Assembly (NCBI GenBank): GCA_903907475.1
Contig: CAIVOB010000103.1
Span: 1 to 5,482, forward strand
DNA from: Candidatus Omnitrophota bacterium
GTDB lineage: Bacteria > Omnitrophota > Gorgyraeia > Gygaellales > Profunditerraquicolaceae
Reading direction: 5' to 3'
DNA length: 5,482 nt
The translations under genes were made by a program, and so were the position numbers. Shown here piece after piece: positions 1 to 5,482 of this stretch. The notes under the pieces are model-generated. The model was not told the origin of the DNA, ran no database searches, and saw only the letters and a program-made list of their open reading frames with translations. Each line of letters begins with the position of its first letter. Position 1 is the stretch's first letter.

Positions 1-204
1 AAGAAAGAAATTACTAATTTAGCGCAAAACGTGCGGGATGCGATTGCCGGAGAGATTGAGAGCAAATTTGATTTTCTTTTTAAGCAATTAAACGCGGTGA
101 ATAATGCTGTTTTAGTGGATAAGTATGTGACTTTAAAAAGAGTAATTGTGCGTAAACGTCAAGATGTTGCTGGTGTGGTGCACGATGGGGAAGGTGCCGA
201 CTAA
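1..204 (+). CDS. C-terminal end of an unrecognised protein (5' end outside window)
   Basis: Frame 1 is open from the first base to a TAA at 202-204, giving 67 residues that begin KKEITNLAQN and end VVHDGEGAD. The codon choice (TTA, ATT, GTG, GCG) resembles the ilv genes that follow, which supports real coding. The first half is charged and could form an amphipathic helix or coiled coil (roughly residues 1-35). It is followed by a basic stretch (KRVIVRKRQ, about residues 48-56) and a short acidic tail. I see no signal peptide, membrane segment or motif that I recognise, so no function is offered. The true start is normally upstream of the window; an internal GTG at 31 cannot be excluded but has no convincing ribosome binding site. 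It lies 64 bases before ilvD on the same strand and could share its transcript. Confidence 0.6.
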   Translation, partial: KKEITNLAQNVRDAIAGEIESKFDFLFKQLNAVNNAVLVDKYVTLKRVIVRKRQDVAGVVHDGEGAD

Positions 205-231
205 AAATCAGTAGTTTGAAGATAGTAGGTA

Positions 232-250
232 GCTTGCCTTACTGGCAGGC
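232..250 (+). other. Small stem-loop just upstream of the ilvD ribosome binding site
   Basis: GCTTGCC at 232-238 can pair with GGCAGGC at 244-250 (seven pairs, one of them G-T) around a five-base loop. The hairpin ends eight bases before the AGGAGG of ilvD. It has no following T-run, so it is not an intrinsic terminator of the upstream gene. The GC-rich GGCAGGCAGG text resembles dispersed palindromic repeats of bacterial intergenic regions, but only one copy is visible here. It may be a repeat remnant or may affect translation initiation of ilvD; neither is shown. Confidence 0.35.
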
Positions 251-268
251 AGGAACGTAGGAGGATTT

Positions 269-1921
269 ATGAGATCTGATGCCATAAAAAAAGGATTAGA
301 AAGAGTACCACATCGGGCGCTTTTACATGCTACCGGTCTTGGGCGTAAGGACCTAGAGCGGCCATTTATTGGTATTGCTACTTCTTTTACGGATCTTATT
401 CCCGGGCATGTGGGAATGCGGGATTTAGAGCGTTTTATTGAACGGGGAGTTTGTTATGGTGGCGGCGCGCCGTTTTTATTTGGCGTTCCGGGTATTTGCG
501 ACGGAATTGCGATGGGCCACTTAGGGATGTGTTATCCGCTAGCTTTACGGGAGTTAGTTGCTGATATTATTGAAACGGTTTGCAATGCGCATCAGTTAGA
601 TGGAATTATTTGTTTGACTAATTGCGATAAAATTACTCCCGGGATGCTGATGGGGGTAGCGCGTATAAATATTCCGGCGATTGTGGTTACCGCCGGCCCG
701 ATGCTTTCGGGAAGGTTTAATAAAAGAAAGTTAGCTTTTGTGCATGATACTTTTGAGGCGATGGCGCGTGCTAAGAATGGAGATATTTCCAAGGAAGAAT
801 TATCTTGTTTGGAATTAGAGGCTTGTCCCGGGCAAGGGTCATGCCAGGGTTTATATACCGCCAATACCATGGCTTGTCTTACGGAGACGTTGGGGATGTC
901 CCTACCCGGTTGTGGCACGGCTTTAGCAGGTTCGGCTAAGAAGCGCCGTATTGCGCAGGCTAGTGGTGAACGAATTGTGGATTTAATAAGAAAAGATATT
1001 AAACCGCGTGATATTATCACGAAAGAATCTTTAGAAAATGCGATTACCGTTGATATGGCCTTAGGTGGTTCAAGTAATACGGTGTTGCATTTAATGAGCA
1101 TTGCGCATGAAACGGGTATTAATCTAGAACTTAAGACATTCGATAAAATTAGTAAGCTGGTACCGCATATTACTAATATCGAACCGGCGGGTGAGCATTT
1201 TATGGAAGATATAGAATATTCCGGTGGGATTCCGGCGGTTTTAAAAAGATTAAAATCAAAATTAAATAATACTTTAAATGTAAACGGGCAAAAGACTTTT
1301 GAAATCGCCGAAAACGCGACTATTTTTGATCAGGATGTTATCCGGCCTTTAAATGCCGCTTATCATAAGCAGGGTGGGATTGCGATTCTTTACGGTAATC
1401 TGGCTCCTAATGGAGCAGTGGTGAAGCAATCGGGTGTGAGCGCCAAGATGATGAAGTTTAGTGGTCGGGCGAAAGTTTTTAATCGTGAAGAAGAAGCGCT
1501 GCAGGCAATCATGAATAATAAGATTAAAAAAGGCGATTGCATTGTGATTCGTTATGAAGGTCCGGCAGGTGGTCCGGGGATGCGTGAGATGCTCGCTCCT
1601 ACCGCGGCGATTGTGGGGTTAGGTTTAAGTGATGATGTGGCTTTAATTACCGATGGCCGTTTTTCCGGTGGCACGAAAGGCCCGTGTATCGGGCATATTT
1701 CTCCGGAAGCTTCGGCCGGAGGCCCGATTGCAATTATTCGTGATGGTGATACAATAAACATTGATATTGTTAATCGTAAACTTGAATTAAAGTTGAGTCA
1801 AGAAGAGATAGCGCGTAGATTTAAAAATTGGAAACCGGTAGAGCCTAAAATTAAAACTGGCTATTTATCGCGTTATGCGCGTTTGGTAAGTTCCGCGGAT
1901 AAGGGAGCAATATTAGAATGA
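269..1921 (+). CDS. ilvD: Dihydroxy-acid dehydratase
   Basis: This cytoplasmic Fe-S enzyme dehydrates 2,3-dihydroxyisovalerate and 2,3-dihydroxy-3-methylvalerate to the 2-oxo acid precursors of valine, leucine and isoleucine. At 550 residues it is the short form of the IlvD/Edd family (E. coli IlvD is about 616). The three cluster cysteines are visible: C77 in [11 protein letters not shown]119 in [10 protein letters not shown] and C192 in [12 protein letters not shown]. The expected Mg ligands D78, D120, K121 (normally carbamylated) and E440 in GGPGMREM are present, as is the catalytic serine S466 in [10 protein letters not shown]. The ATG at 269 follows AGGAGG at 259-264 with a short four-base spacer, and the N-terminus MRSDAIKKG is typical. 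The final TGA overlaps the ilvB start as ATGA. The operon context and the N-terminus argue against the paralogue phosphogluconate dehydratase (Edd). Whether the cluster is 2Fe-2S or 4Fe-4S cannot be read from this alone. Confidence 0.97.
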   Translation: MRSDAIKKGLERVPHRALLHATGLGRKDLERPFIGIATSFTDLIPGHVGMRDLERFIERGVCYGGGAPFLFGVPGICDGIAMGHLGMCYPLALRELVADIIETVCNAHQLDGIICLTNCDKITPGMLMGVARINIPAIVVTAGPMLSGRFNKRKLAFVHDTFEAMARAKNGDISKEELSCLELEACPGQGSCQGLYTANTMACLTETLGMSLPGCGTALAGSAKKRRIAQASGERIVDLIRKDIKPRDIITKESLENAITVDMALGGSSNTVLHLMSIAHETGINLELKTFDKISKLVPHITNIEPAGEHFMEDIEYSGGIPAVLKRLKSKLNNTLNVNGQKTFEIAENATIFDQDVIRPLNAAYHKQGGIAILYGNLAPNGAVVKQSGVSAKMMKFSGRAKVFNREEEALQAIMNNKIKKGDCIVIRYEGPAGGPGMREMLAPTAAIVGLGLSDDVALITDGRFSGGTKGPCIGHISPEASAGGPIAIIRDGDTINIDIVNRKLELKLSQEEIARRFKNWKPVEPKIKTGYLSRYARLVSSADKGAILE

Positions 1922-3591
1922 AAATGACTGGTTCGCAAATACTTTTAGAGTGTTTAAAATTAGAAGGGGTGGAAGTGGTTTTCGGATATCCCGGAGGACA
2001 AATTCTGCCTACTTTTGACGCGCTTTACGGTTATAAAGGGTTTAAATTTATTCTTACGCGTCATGAGCAGGGGGCGGCACACGCTGCTGACGGTTATGCC
2101 CGTGTTACTGGCAAAGTTGGTGTTTGTTTAGCTACCAGTGGCCCGGGGGCGACCAATTTAGTGACCGGAATTGCTAATGCTTATATGGATTCTATTCCTA
2201 TGGTGGCGATTACCGGCCAGGTACCTACTGCGCTTATCGGTAATGATGCTTTTCAGGAGGCGGATATCACCGGGATTACTCGGCCGATTACTAAGCATAA
2301 TTATTTAGTTAAGGATATTAAAGATTTAGCGCAGATTGTGCGCGAGGCTTTTTATATTGCTTCAACCGGCCGGCCCGGACCGGTGTTAATTGATTTACCG
2401 AAAGATATTCAGGTCGCTGAGACGGAATTTATTTGGCCCGCGGAAGTTAAATTACGCAGTTATAATCCGAATCTTTTTGGTCATCCGGGACAGATTAAGC
2501 GCGCGGCGAAATTGATTATGAAAGCTAAAAAGCCGATTCTTTATATTGGTGGCGGAGTGATTACTTCCGGAGCGACGAAAGAATTGTTAGTATTAGCGCA
2601 AAGGCTTAAATGTCCGGTAACTTGGACTTTAATGGGAATTGGCGGATTTCCTGCGGCGCATAAGCAATCTTTAGGGATGTTGGGAATGCATGGTACGGCA
2701 TATGCTAATCATAGTATCATGGAATCAGATTTAATTATTGCTTTGGGCGCGCGTTTTGATGATCGGGTAACCGGCAGATTAGATTTGTTTGCTCCAGAGG
2801 CACAAGTCATTCATGTGGATATCGATCCTTCTTCAATTAGTAAAAATGTGCATGTCGATCTTCCGATCGTGGGAGATTTAAAACAGGTGCTGGGGCAATT
2901 GCTGCAAGAATTAAAATGCGGCCCGATGATCGAGGATTGGCTTAAACACGTTGAGGATTTAAAGAAAAAATATCCGATGGGATTTAAAGATAAGGATAAA
3001 ATTTTACCACAGTATGTTATCCAACAGATTGATGCGGTTACTAAAGGGGAAGCGATTATTTGCACTGAGGTCGGCCAGCATCAGATGTGGGCGGCGCAGT
3101 GGTTTAATTATTCTTCTCCGCGGAGCTTTATCTCTTCCGGGGGTTTGGGGACAATGGGTTTTGGTTTTCCGGCCGCAATTGGCGCAAAATTAGGTAAACC
3201 GGAAAAAATTGTTTTTGATGTCGCCGGAGACGGTTCGATTCAGATGAATATTCAGGAACTGGGAACTTGCGTCGCGAATAAAATTAATGTTAAGGTGGCG
3301 ATATTAAATAATGGTTATTTGGGAATGGTGCGTCAATGGCAGGAACTTTTTTATGGGAGCCGTTATTCGCATACCCCGATTTCTAGCCCGGATTTTGTGA
3401 AGTTGGCAGAAAGCTACGGCGCGGTAGGTATTTTAGTGACTAAGAAAAGTGAAGTTAAACCTGCTTTAGAGCGCGCGATTGCCACCGATAATACCGTGTT
3501 GATTGATTTTCGGGTTGAGGAAGAAGAAAACGTTTTTCCGATGGTTCCGGCGGGTGAGGCAATTAATAATATCATCGGGGGGTTAGCTTAA
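1918..3591 (+). CDS. ilvB: Acetolactate (acetohydroxyacid) synthase, catalytic large subunit
   Basis: This is a thiamine-diphosphate, FAD and Mg dependent enzyme. It condenses two pyruvates to 2-acetolactate, or pyruvate with 2-oxobutyrate to 2-aceto-2-hydroxybutyrate, the committed step of the pathway. The 557 residues show the usual three domains: N-terminal pyrimidine-binding (about 4-168), central FAD-associated (about 190-330) and C-terminal pyrophosphate-binding (about 385-535). E50 in [16 protein letters not shown] is the cofactor-activating glutamate. FQE at 112-114 and R279 in [10 protein letters not shown] match active-site positions. GDGS at 437-440 and NN at 464-465 form the ThDP/Mg motif. 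W474 in MVRQWQ is the position (W464 in E. coli isozyme II) linked to preference for 2-oxobutyrate, so a role in isoleucine synthesis is likely too. The start at 1918 overlaps the ilvD stop (ATGA); GGGAG at 1903-1907 lies ten bases upstream, favouring it over the ATG at 1924. Catabolic AlsS is unlikely given the adjoining small subunit. Confidence 0.97.
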   Translation: MKMTGSQILLECLKLEGVEVVFGYPGGQILPTFDALYGYKGFKFILTRHEQGAAHAADGYARVTGKVGVCLATSGPGATNLVTGIANAYMDSIPMVAITGQVPTALIGNDAFQEADITGITRPITKHNYLVKDIKDLAQIVREAFYIASTGRPGPVLIDLPKDIQVAETEFIWPAEVKLRSYNPNLFGHPGQIKRAAKLIMKAKKPILYIGGGVITSGATKELLVLAQRLKCPVTWTLMGIGGFPAAHKQSLGMLGMHGTAYANHSIMESDLIIALGARFDDRVTGRLDLFAPEAQVIHVDIDPSSISKNVHVDLPIVGDLKQVLGQLLQELKCGPMIEDWLKHVEDLKKKYPMGFKDKDKILPQYVIQQIDAVTKGEAIICTEVGQHQMWAAQWFNYSSPRSFISSGGLGTMGFGFPAAIGAKLGKPEKIVFDVAGDGSIQMNIQELGTCVANKINVKVAILNNGYLGMVRQWQELFYGSRYSHTPISSPDFVKLAESYGAVGILVTKKSEVKPALERAIATDNTVLIDFRVEEEENVFPMVPAGEAINNIIGGLA

Positions 3592-4061
3592 TGAAACATA
3601 CGATTTCAGTTTTGGTGGAGAATAAGTTCGGAGTTTTAGCTCGGGTGGCCGGATTATTTAGCGCTCGGGGGTATAATATTGCTTCTTTGGCAGTTTCAGA
3701 AACTTTGGATCCTAAGGTTTCGTATATGACGATTGTTGTCGAAGCTAAAGATGAAAAGATTTTAGAGCAGATTAATAAGCAGCTGAACAAATTAATTGAC
3801 GTTATTACGGTTACGGATTTTACTAAAAAAGATCATTTTGACCGGGAATTAGTTTTAGTGAAAATTAATTATCTTGCGAAAAATAAAACTAAATTGCAGT
3901 CGATTTTAAAGAAATTTGTCGGCAAAGTTATTGATTTTAAGAAAGATACGGCAATTATTGAAGCGGTGGGTGATGAAGCCCAAGTTAAAGCTCTTTTAGG
4001 GGAGTTAAGTAAATTCGGAGTGCGGGAATTATTGCGTTCGGGAAAATTAGCGATTCAGTAA
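3591..4061 (+). CDS. ilvN: Acetolactate synthase, regulatory small subunit
   Basis: This is the non-catalytic partner that activates IlvB and carries valine feedback control. It has 156 residues, close to E. coli IlvH (about 163). Residues 4-75 form an ACT domain with the hallmark GVLARVAGLFSARGYNI. The C-terminal half (about 80-156) is the usual second domain ending RSGKLAIQ. N11, G14 and N29, positions where changes remove valine sensitivity in E. coli isozyme III, are all present, so feedback inhibition by valine is likely. The common residue before G14 (often Pro or Ser) is Phe here. The start overlaps the ilvB stop by one base (TAATG), and a run of six G at 3577-3582 lies eight bases upstream; this arrangement fits coupled translation and matched subunit supply. 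It could equally be labelled ilvH; the symbol does not affect function. Confidence 0.95.
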   Translation: MKHTISVLVENKFGVLARVAGLFSARGYNIASLAVSETLDPKVSYMTIVVEAKDEKILEQINKQLNKLIDVITVTDFTKKDHFDRELVLVKINYLAKNKTKLQSILKKFVGKVIDFKKDTAIIEAVGDEAQVKALLGELSKFGVRELLRSGKLAIQ

Positions 4062-4087
4062 TTAACTAACGGGAGGATTGAAAACCA

Positions 4088-5077
4088 ATGGCAAAGATTT
4101 ATTATGACCAAGACGCAGATTTAAATTTATTAAAAGATAAGACGGTCGCGATTATTGGGTATGGTATTCAGGGTCGCGGGCAGTCTTTATGTTTGCGGGA
4201 TTCCGGAGTGCGGGTTGTCGTTTCCGAAATGAGTGGTACTCCTAATTTTGAACTTGCTAAAAAAGATGGTTTTACTCCGGTGAGTGCGGCAGAAGCAGCC
4301 AAGGCTGCCGATATTATTCAAATTCTTACTCAGGATCACGTGCAGGCGAAAGTTTATTTGGAGTCGATTAAACCGAATTTGAAAAAAGGTAAGGCGCTTT
4401 GTTTTTCCCATGGTTTCAATATTCGTTTTAAACAAATTAAACCGCCGAAGAATGTGGATGTTTTTATGGTTGCTCCAAAAGGCCCGGGAGCTTTGGTAAG
4501 AAAAATGTATGAAGAGGGAAAAGGCGTTCCGTCTTTGATCGCGATTTATCAGGATGCTTCCGGTCAGGCTAAAGCTTATGCTTTAGCTTATGCCAAAGCC
4601 CTGAAAGCGACCACTGCTGGAGTAATTGAGACTACTTTTGACGAGGAGACGGAGACGGATCTTTTTGGCGAGCAGGCTGTGCTTTGCGGCGGAGTAAGTG
4701 AATTAATTATGGCCGGTTTTGATACTTTAATTGCGGCCGGATATCAGCCGGAGATCGCGTATTTTGAAGTTCTACATGAGTTAAAATTAATTACGGATTT
4801 AATCCAGGAAAGAGGAATTTCTGGAATGCGCCGCGGAGTTTCTAACACCGCCTGTTACGGTGATTTAAGCCGGGGCCCGCGAATCATTACTGCTAAAACG
4901 CGCAAAGAGATGGCTAAGATTTTGAAAGAAATTAAAAGCGGGAAATTCGCTAAAGAGTGGATTAAGGAAAATGAAACCGGCCGTAAGAATTTTGATCGTT
5001 TGATGAAAGCCGGAGATGAACATCAAATTGAGAAAGTGGGCAAACAGTTAAGAGATATGATGCCCTGGATTAAATGA
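4088..5077 (+). CDS. ilvC: Ketol-acid reductoisomerase, class I (short form)
   Basis: This enzyme isomerises 2-acetolactate or 2-aceto-2-hydroxybutyrate by Mg-dependent alkyl shift and reduces the product with NAD(P)H, making the diol substrates of IlvD. At 329 residues it is the class I form. The Rossmann motif GYGIQGRGQ is at 24-32 and the catalytic histidine is H108 in SHGFNI. K131 lies in APKGPG, D191 and E195 in [16 protein letters not shown]227 and E231 in [11 protein letters not shown], and S252 in VSNTACYGD; all fall at the expected active-site spacing. Several conserved positions differ from the forms I know best: A135 replaces the common His after KGPG, C256 replaces Glu in TAEYGD, and the loop at 46-53 (SEMSGTPN) lacks the usual Arg and Ser residues that bind the NADPH phosphate. 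GGGAGG at 4071-4076 lies eleven bases before the ATG. The gene follows ilvN by 26 bases and probably shares its transcript. Confidence 0.96.
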   Translation: MAKIYYDQDADLNLLKDKTVAIIGYGIQGRGQSLCLRDSGVRVVVSEMSGTPNFELAKKDGFTPVSAAEAAKAADIIQILTQDHVQAKVYLESIKPNLKKGKALCFSHGFNIRFKQIKPPKNVDVFMVAPKGPGALVRKMYEEGKGVPSLIAIYQDASGQAKAYALAYAKALKATTAGVIETTFDEETETDLFGEQAVLCGGVSELIMAGFDTLIAAGYQPEIAYFEVLHELKLITDLIQERGISGMRRGVSNTACYGDLSRGPRIITAKTRKEMAKILKEIKSGKFAKEWIKENETGRKNFDRLMKAGDEHQIEKVGKQLRDMMPWIK

Positions 5078-5120
5078 ACGCTTAACTTACGAACACGGTA
5101 GTGCGAGTAAGTTAATGCGT
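5078..5120 (+). other. Stem-loop immediately after the ilvC stop codon
   Basis: Bases 5082-5090 (TTAACTTAC) pair perfectly with 5107-5115 (GTAAGTTAA). After one bulged T at 5116 the stem continues with ACGC at 5078-5081 and GCGT at 5117-5120, making 13 pairs. Inside, CAC at 5094-5096 can pair with GTG at 5101-5103 around GGTA. The structure begins at the base after the ilvC TGA. The base run after it (GAATTTATCC) is not a T-tract, so a classical intrinsic terminator is unlikely. A 3'-end stabilising or processing hairpin for the ilv transcript, or the first part of a leader for leuA, are the plausible roles. Confidence 0.6.
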
Positions 5121-5130
5121 GAATTTATCC

Positions 5131-5176
5131 CGAGCGGATCTTGGAAAATATTTTTGATATTCGCCAAGATGTTTCG
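5131..5176 (+). other. Second stem-loop in the ilvC-leuA spacer
   Basis: ATCTTGG at 5138-5144 pairs perfectly with CCAAGAT at 5164-5170. An inner stem of AATAT at 5147-5151 with ATATT at 5157-5161 closes on a TTTTG loop. CGA at 5131-5133 with TCG at 5174-5176 can extend the base across a small internal loop. The inner part is AT-only, so it is weak by itself. No T-run follows. It stands between the hairpin behind ilvC and the large one before leuA, so the three together may form one structured spacer. Confidence 0.5.
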
Positions 5177-5192
5177 CGCGAGGGAGCAAGAA

Positions 5193-5291
5193 GTGAATTA
5201 TTATAAATTGCATCTTAAATTACGCGGGTCCTGTCTGGGGTATTTTCTTGCGCTAAGACGCGCTGCGAAAACACCCCAGCCACCCGCGTAA
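5193..5291 (+). CDS. Possible 32-codon leucine-rich leader reading frame (doubtful)
   Basis: A GTG at 5193 is preceded by AGGGAG at 5181-5186 with a six-base spacer, a spacing as good as those of the real genes here. The frame runs to TAA at 5289-5291 and would encode 32 residues starting MNYYKLHLKL. Six of its codons are leucine (at 5208, 5214, 5220, 5235, 5247 and 5253), three of them within five codons. It lies just before leuA, where a translated leader that senses leucyl-tRNA would make sense. Against this, the leucines are not consecutive, nearly all of the frame is inside a large palindrome that could generate chance frames, and no terminator follows. The same frame is open back to an ATG at 5115 without a good ribosome site. 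I hold it as a candidate only. Confidence 0.2.
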   Translation: MNYYKLHLKLRGSCLGYFLALRRAAKTPQPPA

Positions 5292-5314
5292 AAGTAATAA
5301 TGTAATTTATAATA
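5199..5314 (+). repeat. 116-base near-palindrome (large imperfect hairpin) before leuA
   Basis: The two halves pair over almost the whole length. Bases 5199-5213 pair with 5300-5314 (15 pairs, one G-T), 5214-5216 with 5292-5294, and 5220-5229 with 5282-5291 (10 pairs). Further in, 5235-5241 pair with 5273-5279 (7 pairs), 5243-5247 with 5267-5271 (5 pairs, one A-C mismatch between these two stems) and 5250-5253 with 5260-5263, closing on a six-base loop. About 44 pairs in all are possible. The outer stem is AT-rich and the middle GC-rich. No T-run follows, so it is not an ordinary terminator. Both ends carry TA (5199-5200 and 5313-5314), which would fit a TA-flanked miniature element but is also required by the symmetry. 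A structured RNA leader and a palindromic repeat insertion are both possible. Confidence 0.75.
5308..5313 (+). promoter_or_regulatory. Possible -10 box for leuA
   Basis: TATAAT, a perfect match to the sigma-70 type -10 consensus, is found 17 bases before the leuA ATG. No convincing -35 hexamer is found 16 to 18 bases upstream (GC-rich ACCCGCGTAA is there instead) and there is no TG extension. Transcription from it would give a leader of only about ten bases. Because the box lies in the outer AT-rich arm of the palindrome, the match may be chance; the opposite arm has the same hexamer on the minus strand. Confidence 0.2.
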
Positions 5315-5330
5315 TTAAGTTGGATAAAAA

Positions 5331-5482
5331 ATGGAAAAGATAATAATATTTGATACAACATTAAGGGATGGGGAGCAGGCTCCGGGTGCGGCTTTAAATC
5401 CACAGCAGAAGCTGGAGGTCGCTTTTGCTCTAGAAAAGCTCGGCGTAGATGTGATTGAGGCAGGTTTTCCCATTGCCTCTCC
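5331..5482 (+). CDS. leuA: 2-isopropylmalate synthase, N-terminal part (3' end outside window)
   Basis: Fifty codons and two further bases are visible. The enzyme condenses 2-oxoisovalerate with acetyl-CoA to give 2-isopropylmalate, the first step specific to leucine. The N-terminus contains [16 protein letters not shown] (residues 7-22), the metal-binding start of the HMGL-like TIM barrel, with D8 the expected divalent-metal ligand and R12 the catalytic arginine. It continues with [14 protein letters not shown] (about 37-50). The DGEQ and AGFPIAS text favours LeuA over citramalate synthase (usually DGTQGEG), though homocitrate synthase relatives cannot be fully excluded without the rest. The usual SPG is APG here. 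The ribosome binding site is weak: GGA at 5322-5324 with six bases to the ATG. Codons 4-6 are three consecutive ATA isoleucine codons. The gene is separated from ilvC by 253 structured bases, so it may have separate control. Confidence 0.9.
   Translation, partial: MEKIIIFDTTLRDGEQAPGAALNPQQKLEVAFALEKLGVDVIEAGFPIAS

Noticed and set aside
205..268. Promoter for ilvD (TTGAAG at 216-221 as -35)
   Set aside because: No acceptable -10 hexamer occurs at 16 to 18 bases downstream; transcription from further upstream is as likely.
592..1101. Long minus-strand reading frame of 169 codons inside ilvD
   Set aside because: It is antisense to the conserved Fe-S region of IlvD, has no recognisable protein features, and shadow frames are expected in genes of this composition.
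5078..5120. Intrinsic terminator after ilvC
   Set aside because: The stem is good but is followed by GAATTTATCC rather than a T-run; the larger hairpin at 5199-5314 also lacks one.
5115..5291. 58-codon frame starting at the ATG at 5115
   Set aside because: Its start lies in the 3' arm of the first hairpin with only a weak ribosome site. The shorter GTG version from 5193 has better support and is listed as doubtful instead.
5078..5330. T-box leader or leucine riboswitch before leuA
   Set aside because: I found no T-box sequence (AGGGTGG-ACCGCG type) and no specifier-loop arrangement. The ACCCGCG text at 5282-5288 is one arm of the hairpin.
5215..5403. Minus-strand reading frame of 62 codons across the hairpin and leuA start
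   Set aside because: It overlaps the conserved leuA N-terminus and the palindrome, and has no visible family features.

Overview
This window is one arm of branched-chain amino acid biosynthesis. Five recognisable genes lie on the + strand: ilvD, ilvB, ilvN, ilvC and the first 50 codons of leuA. They are preceded by the 3' end of an unrecognised gene. Every complete protein keeps the catalytic residues expected of its family. No gene looks broken, and I see no insertion sequence, phage gene, tRNA, rRNA or CRISPR array. The organism is a bacterium with moderate GC and AT-leaning third codon positions (many TTA, AAA and ATT codons), clear Shine-Dalgarno sites and the standard genetic code. The proteins and the tight ilvD-ilvB-ilvN-ilvC-leuA order would suit an uncultured lineage such as Omnitrophota, but that placement is an impression from memory, not a demonstrated assignment.

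Layout: positions 1-204 are the C-terminal 67 codons of an unknown protein. Positions 205-268 are a short gap with a small hairpin and the ilvD ribosome binding site. Positions 269-4061 hold ilvD, ilvB and ilvN with overlapping stop and start codons (ATGA, then TAATG), which implies translational coupling. ilvC follows after 26 bases and ends at 5077. Positions 5078-5330 contain no firm gene but are almost entirely foldable: three consecutive inverted repeats, the last a 116-base near-palindrome ending 16 bases before leuA. leuA starts at 5331 and runs off the window.

How the genes work together: IlvB with IlvN condenses pyruvate with pyruvate or 2-oxobutyrate. IlvC isomerises and reduces the acetohydroxy acids. 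IlvD dehydrates the resulting diols to 2-oxoisovalerate (valine and leucine precursor) and 3-methyl-2-oxopentanoate (isoleucine precursor). LeuA takes 2-oxoisovalerate into the leucine branch. IlvN has an ACT domain with the residues associated with valine feedback inhibition.

The most unusual part is the 253-base ilvC-leuA spacer. It holds the large hairpin and, overlapping it, a possible 32-codon leucine-rich reading frame (six Leu codons) with a good Shine-Dalgarno site. It could be a cis-regulatory leader for leuA, or an inserted palindromic repeat whose reading frame is accidental; the sequence alone does not decide. A second item is IlvC, which has non-standard residues in the loop that normally selects NADPH.
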